Shown: piece by piece, positions 57,475 to 64,000 of the stretch | Numbering within the stretch: the stretch's first letter is position 1 | Layout: every line of letters starts with the position of its first letter | NCBI RefSeq assembly: GCF_900277125.1 | Contig: NZ_OPYN01000063.1 | Location: forward strand, 1 to 64,000 | Source of the DNA: Pseudomonas inefficax | Lineage (GTDB): Bacteria > Pseudomonadota > Gammaproteobacteria > Pseudomonadales > Pseudomonadaceae | DNA: 64,000 bases | Reading direction: 5' to 3' | Position numbers and translations under genes: made by a program | The notes under the pieces: generated by a model | Seen by the model: the letters and a program-made list of their open reading frames with translations, nothing else | The model's database searches: none | What the model was told of the DNA's origin: nothing

Positions 57475-58800
57475 ATGACCGTGTCCACTGCAATTGCCCG
57501 TCTCAACGCTGCTGATCCGGATTTCGCCCGACATCTGGATCATCTGCTGAGCTGGGAAAGTGTGTCCGATGACGCGGTCAACCAGCGGGTGCTCGACATC
57601 ATCAAGGCCGTGCGCGAGCGTGGCGATGCCGCATTGGTGGAGTTCACCCAGCGTTTCGATGGTGTCGACGCCAAATCGATCGATGACCTGATTCTCGGTC
57701 GCGAGCGCCTGGAACTGGCTCTGACCCGCATTACCCCGGTCCAGCGCGAAGCCCTGGAAAAGGCTGCCGACCGTGTGCGCATGTACCACGAGCGGCAGAA
57801 ACAGGACTCCTGGCAGTACACCGAGGCCGACGGCACCGTGCTGGGCCAGAAGGTCACCCCGCTGGACCGCGCCGGCCTGTATGTGCCGGGTGGCAAGGCG
57901 TCGTACCCATCGTCGGTGCTGATGAACGCCATCCCGGCCAAGGTTGCCGGCGTGGCCGAAGTGGTAATGGTTGTGCCGACCCCGCGTGGCGAGGTCAACG
58001 AGCTGGTGCTGGCGGCTGCCTGCATCGCCGGTGTCGACCGTGTGTTCACCGTCGGTGGCGCCCAGGCTGTCGCCGCGTTGGCCTACGGTACCGAAAGCGT
58101 GCCGCAGGTGGACAAGATCGTCGGCCCGGGCAACATCTACGTCGCCACCGCCAAGCGCCACGTGTTCGGCCAGGTGGGTATCGACATGATCGCCGGCCCG
58201 TCGGAAATCCTCGTGGTGTGCGACGGCCAGACCGACCCGGACTGGATCGCCATGGACCTGTTTTCCCAGGCAGAGCACGACGAAGATGCCCAGGCCATCC
58301 TGGTCAGCCCGGACGCCGCCTTCCTCGACCGTGTTGCCGCCAGCATCGACAAGCTGCTGCCGACCATGGAACGTGCCGAGATCATCGAGAAGTCGATCAA
58401 TGGCCGTGGCGCGCTGATCCAGGTGCGTGACATGCAGCAGGCCATTGAAGTGGCCAACCGCATTGCCCCGGAGCACCTGGAGCTGTCGGTGGCCGAGCCA
58501 CAGGCCTGGCTGCCGCACATCCGCCACGCTGGCGCAATCTTCATGGGCCGCCACACCAGCGAAGCGCTGGGCGACTACTGCGCAGGGCCCAACCACGTGC
58601 TGCCGACCTCTGGCACCGCGCGTTTCTCGTCGCCACTGGGGGTGTATGACTTCCAGAAGCGTTCGTCGATCATTTTCTGCTCCGAGCAGGGGGCGTCCGA
58701 GCTGGGCCACACCGCCTCGGTCCTGGCCCGTGGCGAGTCGCTGACCGCACACGCCCGCAGCGCTGAATACCGCATCCTGACCCAAGAGAAGGGGAACTGA
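57475..58800 (+). CDS. hisD: histidinol dehydrogenase
   Basis: HisD performs the last two steps of histidine synthesis with NAD and zinc. The 441-residue protein has the signature [20 protein letters not shown], the zinc/catalytic region [19 protein letters not shown] and [18 protein letters not shown]. It is followed by hisC after 2 nt. Confidence 0.98.
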   Translation: MTVSTAIARLNAADPDFARHLDHLLSWESVSDDAVNQRVLDIIKAVRERGDAALVEFTQRFDGVDAKSIDDLILGRERLELALTRITPVQREALEKAADRVRMYHERQKQDSWQYTEADGTVLGQKVTPLDRAGLYVPGGKASYPSSVLMNAIPAKVAGVAEVVMVVPTPRGEVNELVLAAACIAGVDRVFTVGGAQAVAALAYGTESVPQVDKIVGPGNIYVATAKRHVFGQVGIDMIAGPSEILVVCDGQTDPDWIAMDLFSQAEHDEDAQAILVSPDAAFLDRVAASIDKLLPTMERAEIIEKSINGRGALIQVRDMQQAIEVANRIAPEHLELSVAEPQAWLPHIRHAGAIFMGRHTSEALGDYCAGPNHVLPTSGTARFSSPLGVYDFQKRSSIIFCSEQGASELGHTASVLARGESLTAHARSAEYRILTQEKGN

Positions 58801-58802
58801 AC

Positions 58803-59849
58803 ATGAGTCGATTCTGGAGCCCCTTCGTCAAGGACCTGGTGCCTTACGTGCCGGGCGAGCAACCCAAGCTGGCGCGCCTGGTCAAGCTGAACACCAACGA
58901 AAACCCCTACGGCCCGTCGCCCAAGGCGCTGGAAGCCATGCGCGGCGAGCTGAACGACAACCTGCGCCTGTACCCGGACCCGAATGGTGACCGGCTGAAG
59001 CAGGCGGTGGCCGAGTACTATGGGGTCACCCCGGCACAAGTGTTCGTCGGCAACGGCTCGGACGAGGTGCTGGCGCACATCTTCCACGGCCTGTTCCAGC
59101 ACGACGCGCCGCTGCTGTTCCCGGACATCAGCTACAGCTTCTACCCGGTGTACTGCGGCCTGTACGGTATCGCGTTCGAGCAGGTGGCGCTGGACCAACA
59201 GTTCCAGATCCGCATCGAGGACTATAACAAGCCCAACGCCGGCATCATCTTCCCCAATCCCAACGCGCCGACCGGCTGCCTGATGCCGCTGCAGGCGGTG
59301 GAGCAGTTGCTGCAGGCCAACCGTGATTCGGTGGTGGTGGTCGATGAAGCCTACATCGACTTCGGTGGCGAAACGGCGATCAGCCTGGTGGACCGCTACG
59401 ACAACCTGTTGGTCACCCAGACCCTGTCGAAGTCGCGCTCGTTGGCCGGGCTGCGGGTTGGCCTGGCGGTGGGCCACCCGGACCTGATCGAGGCGCTGGA
59501 GCGGATCAAGAACAGCTTCAACTCCTACCCGCTGGACCGTGCGGCGATCGTCGGCGCGGCGGCGGCGTTCGAGGACCGCGAGTACTTCGAGGAAACCTGC
59601 CGCAAGGTGATCGACAGCCGCGAGGTTCTGGTCGGGCAGCTGCAGGGCAAGGGCTTCGAAGTGCTGCCGTCGGCGGCCAACTTCATCTTCGCCCGCCATC
59701 CGCAAAAAGATGCCGGTGAGCTGGCTGCACGCCTGCGCGAGCAGGGCGTGATCGTGCGCCACTTCAAGCAGCCGCGCATTGCCCAGTTCCTGCGTATCAC
59801 CATCGGCACGCCAGAGATGAACCAGGCGTTGATCGATGCGTTGAACTGA
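58803..59849 (+). CDS. hisC: histidinol-phosphate aminotransferase
   Basis: This is a PLP enzyme of 348 residues. The Schiff-base Lys210 is in [14 protein letters not shown], and [15 protein letters not shown] and the substrate segment [12 protein letters not shown] are present. Pseudomonads have more than one HisC; this is the copy linked to hisG and hisD. AAGGGGA precedes the ATG. Confidence 0.97.
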   Translation: MSRFWSPFVKDLVPYVPGEQPKLARLVKLNTNENPYGPSPKALEAMRGELNDNLRLYPDPNGDRLKQAVAEYYGVTPAQVFVGNGSDEVLAHIFHGLFQHDAPLLFPDISYSFYPVYCGLYGIAFEQVALDQQFQIRIEDYNKPNAGIIFPNPNAPTGCLMPLQAVEQLLQANRDSVVVVDEAYIDFGGETAISLVDRYDNLLVTQTLSKSRSLAGLRVGLAVGHPDLIEALERIKNSFNSYPLDRAAIVGAAAAFEDREYFEETCRKVIDSREVLVGQLQGKGFEVLPSAANFIFARHPQKDAGELAARLREQGVIVRHFKQPRIAQFLRITIGTPEMNQALIDALN

Positions 59850-59876
59850 CGGTATCGCAAGCTGCCGTGACGCAGC

Positions 59877-59967
59877 CCTTGTGGGAGCGGGCGTGCCCGC
59901 GAACACCGGCAACGCCGGTGCCATCCATCGCGTTGGATTCTTCGCGGGCATGCCCGCTCCCACAGGG
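59877..59967. repeat. inside-out REP composite element, copy 3 (diverged)
   Basis: It has the same plan as 44440-44544: outer CCCACA-end arms (here GGGAGCGGGCGTGCCCGCG), an inner hairpin CACCGGCAACGCCGGTG and the linear core CCATCCATCGCGTTGGATTC, then the mirror arm. The 40-nt core matches 35 positions of copy 2, and the hairpin loop changed while its stem did not. It lies in the 208-nt gap between hisC and the GntR gene. Confidence 0.88.
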
Positions 59968-60057
59968 ATTTCCACTATCGCCACAAACCATCAGTGTTTG
60001 CTGTATTGCCGGTATACATTATGCTGACCAGATTCATCGGATGATTGGTTGAGTTAC

Positions 60058-60708
60058 ATGAGCACCGAATTGACCAAGCGTTCACTGGTCGAACTGGCCG
60101 TCGAGCGCATGCGCGAACGGATCATGCTGGGCGACTGGCAAGTCGGTCAGCGCCTGCCGACCGAGCCGGAACTGGCCCTGCAACTGGGCATCAGTCGCAA
60201 CACGGTGCGCGAGGCCATGCGCGTGCTTGCGTTCAGCGGCCTGGTGGAAATTCGCCAGGGCGACGGCAGCTACTTGCGCACGGCCCAGGACCCGCTACAG
60301 GCAGTACAGGCGATGTCGCGCTGTACGCCCGAGCAGGCCCGTGAAACCCGGCACATCCTCGAAGCCGAGGCCATCGGCCTGGCTGCATTGCGCCGAACCG
60401 ATGCCGACCTGCAGGCGCTGCGTGATGCCCTGGCCAACAGCGCCGGGCATTTTCACGGTGATATCGATGCCTACGTGGCCTGCGACCTGGTGTTCCACCA
60501 GCGGCTCGTCGATGCCGCCCATAACCCGGCCTTGAGCGAGCTGTACCGGTACTTTTCCGGGGTAGTGGCGGCCGCGCTGCAGCACAACATGGCGACCGTG
60601 CCGCGCTGCCAGGCCACGTTCGACCTGCATGGGCAGATCCTTGCCGCCATCGAGCAACGCGATGCGGAGCAGGCCAAGCGCCTGAGCCGTACCCTTATCG
60701 AATCCTGA
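60058..60708 (+). CDS. FadR-type GntR family regulator
   Basis: The 216-residue protein has an N-terminal winged helix (LVELAVERMRERIMLGDWQV, LALQLGISRNTVREAMRVLA, LVEIRQGDGSYL) and a C-terminal all-helical FCD ligand domain (HILEAEAIGLAAL, CDLVFHQRLVDAAHNPALSE with metal-site His). The ATG is used over a TTG nine bases upstream. It is followed 13 nt later by an MFS transporter gene that it probably controls. Confidence 0.92.
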   Translation: MSTELTKRSLVELAVERMRERIMLGDWQVGQRLPTEPELALQLGISRNTVREAMRVLAFSGLVEIRQGDGSYLRTAQDPLQAVQAMSRCTPEQARETRHILEAEAIGLAALRRTDADLQALRDALANSAGHFHGDIDAYVACDLVFHQRLVDAAHNPALSELYRYFSGVVAAALQHNMATVPRCQATFDLHGQILAAIEQRDAEQAKRLSRTLIES

Positions 60709-60721
60709 CTCCGAGAAAGCC

Positions 60722-62002
60722 ATGGCTGATTCCATCACCCGTAACACCCCGCCTAGCGATCGGGACCTCGATGAGTTGCTGATCGACGCCGAGGCTGACG
60801 ACGAGCAGGTCCAACAGCAGCCGGTGCTACTGCAGCGGCCTTGGCTGTTGTTGCTGGGCCTGGTGCTGGTGGCATTGAACCTGCGCCCGGCATTGTCGAG
60901 CATGGCGCCGGTGCTGGGCCTGGTGTCCGAAGGCTTGGGGCTGAATGCCTCGCAGGCCGGTTTGTTGACCACCTTGCCAGTGCTATGCCTGGGCCTGTTC
61001 GCCCCGTTGGCGCCGGTGCTGGCGCGGCGTTTTGGCAGCGAGCGGGTGATTCTCGGCATCCTCGCCACCCTGGCGCTTGGCATCGTCGTGCGCAGTAGCC
61101 TAGGGGCCACCGGGGTGTTCCTCGGCAGCCTAATGGCGGGGGCCAGCATCGGCATCATTGGCGTGCTGTTGCCGGGTATCGTCAAGCGCGACTTCCCGCA
61201 GCACGCCGGCACACTGACCGGCGTCTATACCATGGCGCTGTGCCTGGGGGCGGCGATGGCGGCGGGGGCGACCGTCCCGCTGGCGCAGCATTTCGACGGC
61301 AGCTGGGCGCTGGGGCTGGGCTTCTGGGCAGTGCCGGCCCTGCTGGCCATGCTGGTATGGCTGCCGCAGGCCCGCCAGGGGCATGGCCTGCACAAGGTGG
61401 CCTATCGCGTGCGTGGGCTGTGGCGTGATCCGCTGGCCTGGCAGGTGACCCTGTACATGGGCCTGCAGTCGTCACTGGCCTACATCGTCTTTGGTTGGTT
61501 GCCATCGATCCTGATCGGCCGCGGCCTGAGCCCGACCGAGGCGGGGCTGGTGCTGTCGGGGTCGGTGATCGTGCAACTGGTCAGTTCGCTCAGTGCGCCC
61601 TGGCTGGCCACCCGCGGCAAGGACCAGCGCCTGGCGATCGTGCTGGTCATGCTGATTACCCTGGCCGGCCTGTTCGGTTGCCTGTATGCGCCGCTTTCCG
61701 GGCTGTGGGGCTGGGCGGTGGTGCTGGGCCTGGGGCAGGGCGGTACCTTTGCCCTGGCGCTGACCTTGATCGTGTTGCGCTCGAAAGATGCCCATGTCGC
61801 GGCGAACCTGTCGAGCATGGCGCAGGGGGTGGGTTATACCCTGGCGTCGATGGGGCCGCTTGCGGTGGGGCTGGTGCATGACTTGACCAGCGGCTGGTCG
61901 GCTGTCGGGTGGATTTTTGCCGTGCTTGGGGTGGGTGCCATCGTGTTCGGCCTGGGGGCAGGACGGGCTTTGCATGTGCGGGTGAGCAGCGAGAAAGTCT
62001 GA
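60722..62002 (+). CDS. MFS transporter, CynX/NimT family
   Basis: This is a 426-residue inner-membrane transporter with about 12 helices and an acidic cytoplasmic N-terminus of some 40 residues (DLDELLIDAEADDEQVQQQP). ALNLRPALSSMAPVLGLVSE is the CynX/NimT signature; relatives move cyanate or nitroimidazoles, but the natural substrate here is unknown. It probably forms a unit with the upstream GntR regulator. Confidence 0.9.
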   Translation: MADSITRNTPPSDRDLDELLIDAEADDEQVQQQPVLLQRPWLLLLGLVLVALNLRPALSSMAPVLGLVSEGLGLNASQAGLLTTLPVLCLGLFAPLAPVLARRFGSERVILGILATLALGIVVRSSLGATGVFLGSLMAGASIGIIGVLLPGIVKRDFPQHAGTLTGVYTMALCLGAAMAAGATVPLAQHFDGSWALGLGFWAVPALLAMLVWLPQARQGHGLHKVAYRVRGLWRDPLAWQVTLYMGLQSSLAYIVFGWLPSILIGRGLSPTEAGLVLSGSVIVQLVSSLSAPWLATRGKDQRLAIVLVMLITLAGLFGCLYAPLSGLWGWAVVLGLGQGGTFALALTLIVLRSKDAHVAANLSSMAQGVGYTLASMGPLAVGLVHDLTSGWSAVGWIFAVLGVGAIVFGLGAGRALHVRVSSEKV

Positions 62003-62021
62003 AGGGGTATGTTGGCAGTGC

Positions 62022-62120
62022 TGGCCTCTTCGCGGGTAAACCCGCTCCCACAGGAATCGCACACATCTTGAAGCAGTGTGGTACCTGTGGGAGCGGGTTT
62101 ACCCGCGAAAGGGCCGGTAC
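62022..62120. repeat. REP inverted pair after the MFS gene
   Basis: TGGCCTCTTCGCGGGTAAAC begins the left arm; the mirror arm ends CGCGAAAGGGCCGGTAC. The spacer is about 37 nt. It starts 19 nt after the transporter stop. Confidence 0.92.
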
Positions 62121-62180
62121 TGGCATAACCAACCGGGGCAGATTATCGTGCTGCTTTCATCCCCAGGACGGACCAGCCCC

Positions 62181-62657
62181 ATGAGCGACGCCAACCGCGA
62201 CCTGATCACCCGCTTCTACCAGGCCTTCCAGCGCCTGGATGCCGAGGCCATGGTCGCCTGCTACAGCGACGATATCGTCTTCAGCGACCCGGTCTTCGGC
62301 ACCTTGCGTGGCAAGGACGCAGGCGACATGTGGCGAATGCTCAGCAGCCGGGCCAAGGACTTCACCCTGACCTTCGACAACGTCCGCGCCGATGAACGCA
62401 CGGGGGCCGCGCATTGGGTGGCCACCTACCTGTTCAGCCAGACCGGCCGCATCGTGGTCAACGATATCCAGGCGCGTTTCGTGATCCGTGACGGGCGGAT
62501 CTGCCAGCACGATGACCAGTTCGACTTGTGGCGCTGGTCGCGGCAGGCGCTGGGCGTGCCAGGCATGCTGCTGGGCTGGTCGCCGCTGGTGCAGAACAAG
62601 GTACGCCAGCAGGCGTTCAAAGGATTGCGCGCATACCAGCAGGCCCAGGGTGAGTGA
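62181..62657 (+). CDS. NTF2/SnoaL-like protein
   Basis: The 158-residue protein has the SnoaL/NTF2 cone fold: [60 protein letters not shown] and [20 protein letters not shown]. The family includes isomerases and ligand-binding proteins; no specific role can be given. The ATG at 62181 fits the domain start; upstream open codons lie in the REP pair. Its end overlaps the GIY-YIG gene by 8 nt. Confidence 0.88.
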   Translation: MSDANRDLITRFYQAFQRLDAEAMVACYSDDIVFSDPVFGTLRGKDAGDMWRMLSSRAKDFTLTFDNVRADERTGAAHWVATYLFSQTGRIVVNDIQARFVIRDGRICQHDDQFDLWRWSRQALGVPGMLLGWSPLVQNKVRQQAFKGLRAYQQAQGE

Positions 62658-62943
62658 ATCCGTCCAGATCGCCGCCAGCAAACCTTGGTATGTCTACCTG
62701 GTAAGGGCGGCCAATGGTTCGTTGTATTGCGGCATCAGCGATGACCCGCAGCGGCGCTTTCTGGCGCACCAGAAAGGGCAGGGCGCGCGTTACTTCAAGA
62801 CCAGCCCGGCCCAGGCGCTGGTGTATGTGGAGCAATGGCCGGACAAGGGCGAGGCGTTACGCCAGGAGCGGTTGGTGAAGCGGCTGCGCAAATCTGCGAA
62901 GGAGGCGTTGGTGGCGTCTTATGGCGCTTCTACCGTGATCTAG
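62650..62943 (+). CDS. GIY-YIG domain protein (YhbQ/UPF0213-like)
   Basis: The 97-residue protein is almost entirely a GIY-YIG nuclease domain. [20 protein letters not shown] carries the two Tyr/Gly motifs (YVY and YCG), with catalytic Arg in [15 protein letters not shown] and Glu in [15 protein letters not shown]. Small relatives such as YhbQ cut or bind nucleic acid structures; the role here is unknown. The start is GTG within the end of the preceding gene, after CAGG, so translation is probably coupled. Confidence 0.88.
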   Translation: MSESVQIAASKPWYVYLVRAANGSLYCGISDDPQRRFLAHQKGQGARYFKTSPAQALVYVEQWPDKGEALRQERLVKRLRKSAKEALVASYGASTVI

Positions 62944-62961
62944 GGCTGCGCAGCAGCCCCG
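62943..62961. terminator. short hairpin between converging genes
   Basis: GGGCTGC and GCAGCCC form a 7-bp stem over 3 nt, directly at the stop of the GIY-YIG gene and 7 nt from the yejK stop. It could serve both genes; there is no T run. Confidence 0.45.
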
Positions 62962-62967
62962 AGGTTA

Positions 62968-63975
62968 TCAGTCTTTACGGCGTTTGAGCTGATCCACCAG
63001 GGTGGTCGGAAGGCCCTTGATGATCAAGGTCCCTGCCTCTTCGTCATACTCGACCTTGTCCCCCAGCAGGTGCGCCTCGAAGCTGATCGACAACCCCTCG
63101 GCACGCCCGGTGAAACGGCGGAACTGGTTGAGGGTGCGCTTGTCTGCGGGGATTTCCGGCGACAAGCCGTAGTCCTTGTTGCGGATGTGGTCGTAGAACG
63201 CCTTGGGCCGGTCCTCGTCGATCAGGCTGGACAACTCTTCCAGCGTGACCGGCTCGCCCAGCTTGGTCTGGGTAGTGGCGTACTCGACCAGGGTCTGGGT
63301 TTTTTCGCGGGCGGACTCTTCCGGCAGGTCTTCGCTCTCGACGAAGTCACTGAAGGCCTTGAGCAGGGTGCGGGTTTCGCCCGGGCCGTCGACGCCCTCC
63401 TGGCAGCCGATGAAGTCGCGGAAGTAGTCCGAAACCTTCTTGCCGTTCTTGCCCTTGATGAACGAAATGTACTGTTTGGAGTTCTGGTTGTTCTTCCACT
63501 CCGACAGGTTGATGCGCGCCGCCAGGTGCAACTGGCCAAGGTCCAGGTGGCGCGAAGGCATGACATCGAGCTCGGCGTTCACCGCCACGCCTTCGCTATG
63601 GTGCAGCAGGGCGATCGCCAGGTATTCGGTCATGCCTTGCTGGTAGTGAGCAAACAGGATGTGGCCGCCGGTGGACAGGTTGGACTCTTCCATCAGCTTC
63701 TGCAGGTGCTCCACGGCCACGCGGCTGAAGGCGGTAAAGTCCTTTTCTTCGTCCAGGTACTGCTTCAGCCAGCCGCTTAGCGGGTAGGCACCGGACTCGC
63801 CGTGAAAAAAGCCCCAGGCCTTGCCTTGCTTGGCGTTGTAGCTGTCATTGAGGTCGGCCAGCAGGTTTTCGATGGCGTCGGAGGCGGCCAGCTCGGAATC
63901 GCGGGCATGCAGCACGGCGGGGCTGCCATCGGGCTTTTTGTCGATCAGGTGAACGATGCAATGACGGATTGGCAT
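62968..63975 (-). CDS. nucleoid-associated protein YejK (NdpA)
   Basis: The 335-residue protein matches the YejK/NdpA family: [20 protein letters not shown] at the start, [40 protein letters not shown] with FIGCQEG, and [15 protein letters not shown] at the end. It is found on the nucleoid; its function is unclear. The ATG at 63975 fits the family start; seven codons upstream are open to 63996, near the window edge. Confidence 0.93.
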   Translation of the reverse strand: MPIRHCIVHLIDKKPDGSPAVLHARDSELAASDAIENLLADLNDSYNAKQGKAWGFFHGESGAYPLSGWLKQYLDEEKDFTAFSRVAVEHLQKLMEESNLSTGGHILFAHYQQGMTEYLAIALLHHSEGVAVNAELDVMPSRHLDLGQLHLAARINLSEWKNNQNSKQYISFIKGKNGKKVSDYFRDFIGCQEGVDGPGETRTLLKAFSDFVESEDLPEESAREKTQTLVEYATTQTKLGEPVTLEELSSLIDEDRPKAFYDHIRNKDYGLSPEIPADKRTLNQFRRFTGRAEGLSISFEAHLLGDKVEYDEEAGTLIIKGLPTTLVDQLKRRKD

Positions 63976-64000
63976 GGGATTCTCGGCGAGCTGCAAAAGT

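Overview
The window is chromosomal DNA from a gamma-proteobacterium of the Pseudomonas putida group. Three things point there: the gene order (prfC; the dpp cluster; roxSR; gatCAB divergent from mreBCD; fagA-fumC-sodA; the ptsO-rapZ-ptsN-hpf-rpoN-lptBAC-kdsCD block; mlaFEDCB; murA-hisGDC), strong GC bias at third codon positions, and many copies of the P. putida-type REP sequence (arms such as TTCGCGGGTAAACCCGC followed by TCCCACAGG). I see no prophage, integrase, insertion sequence, CRISPR array, rRNA or tRNA. Nearly all of it is core genome.

Layout. 1-2.2 kb: an unrecognised partial gene at the left edge, then prfC. 2.2-6.2 kb: a polyamine-type island on the minus strand (AraC-type regulator, FAD amine oxidoreductase, small cupin, orphan periplasmic polyamine-binding protein) and a 24-codon membrane peptide gene. 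6.3-17.0 kb: a minus-strand dipeptide uptake cluster with two ATPases, two permeases, three DppA-like binding proteins and an OprD-family porin. 17.4-20.2 kb: a SIMPL protein divergent from the redox two-component pair roxS-roxR. 20.4-24.7 kb: an AEC transporter, an AroP-type permease, a carboxymuconolactone decarboxylase-like protein, a cation/calcium exchanger and a small RlpA-like lipoprotein. 24.9-28.1 kb: gatCAB. 28.3-41.5 kb: mreBCD, maf, rng, yhdP, a nitrilase-family gene, tldD, darP and pmbA. 41.7-44.4 kb: the iron-regulated fagA-fumC-sodA operon with a Fur box over its promoter. 44.6-51.6 kb: nitrogen-PTS, RapZ, HPF, sigma-54, LPS export and Kdo synthesis, all minus strand. 51.9-55.3 kb: the Mla phospholipid transporter and a BolA-like gene. 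55.3-59.8 kb: murA-hisG-hisD-hisC. 60-64 kb: a FadR-type regulator with an MFS transporter, an NTF2-like protein, a GIY-YIG protein and yejK.

How it works together. Much of the window serves the envelope: peptidoglycan precursor supply and shape (murA, mreBCD, rlpA-like), LPS (kdsC, kdsD, lptA, lptB, lptC) and lipid transport (mla, yhdP). The dpp cluster and its porin form one peptide route from outer membrane to cytoplasm. On the coding strand, each exported protein gene in that cluster (three binding proteins and the porin) is followed within about 15 nt of its stop by a strong GC hairpin or a REP pair, and the last ATPase gene has a REP pair too. This suggests post-transcriptional setting of protein ratios.

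Less ordinary points are: (i) three composite palindromes in which the REP arms are inside-out relative to the other ten REP pairs and enclose a conserved asymmetric core, two of them 105 bp long and nearly identical; (ii) two genes, mreC and the cation exchanger, whose only well-placed start codon is ATT; (iii) a cation exchanger with Gln in place of the family Glu in its first alpha repeat; (iv) the 24-codon peptide gene; and (v) a 53-codon leftover behind sodA. I did not find an unmistakably new multi-gene system.
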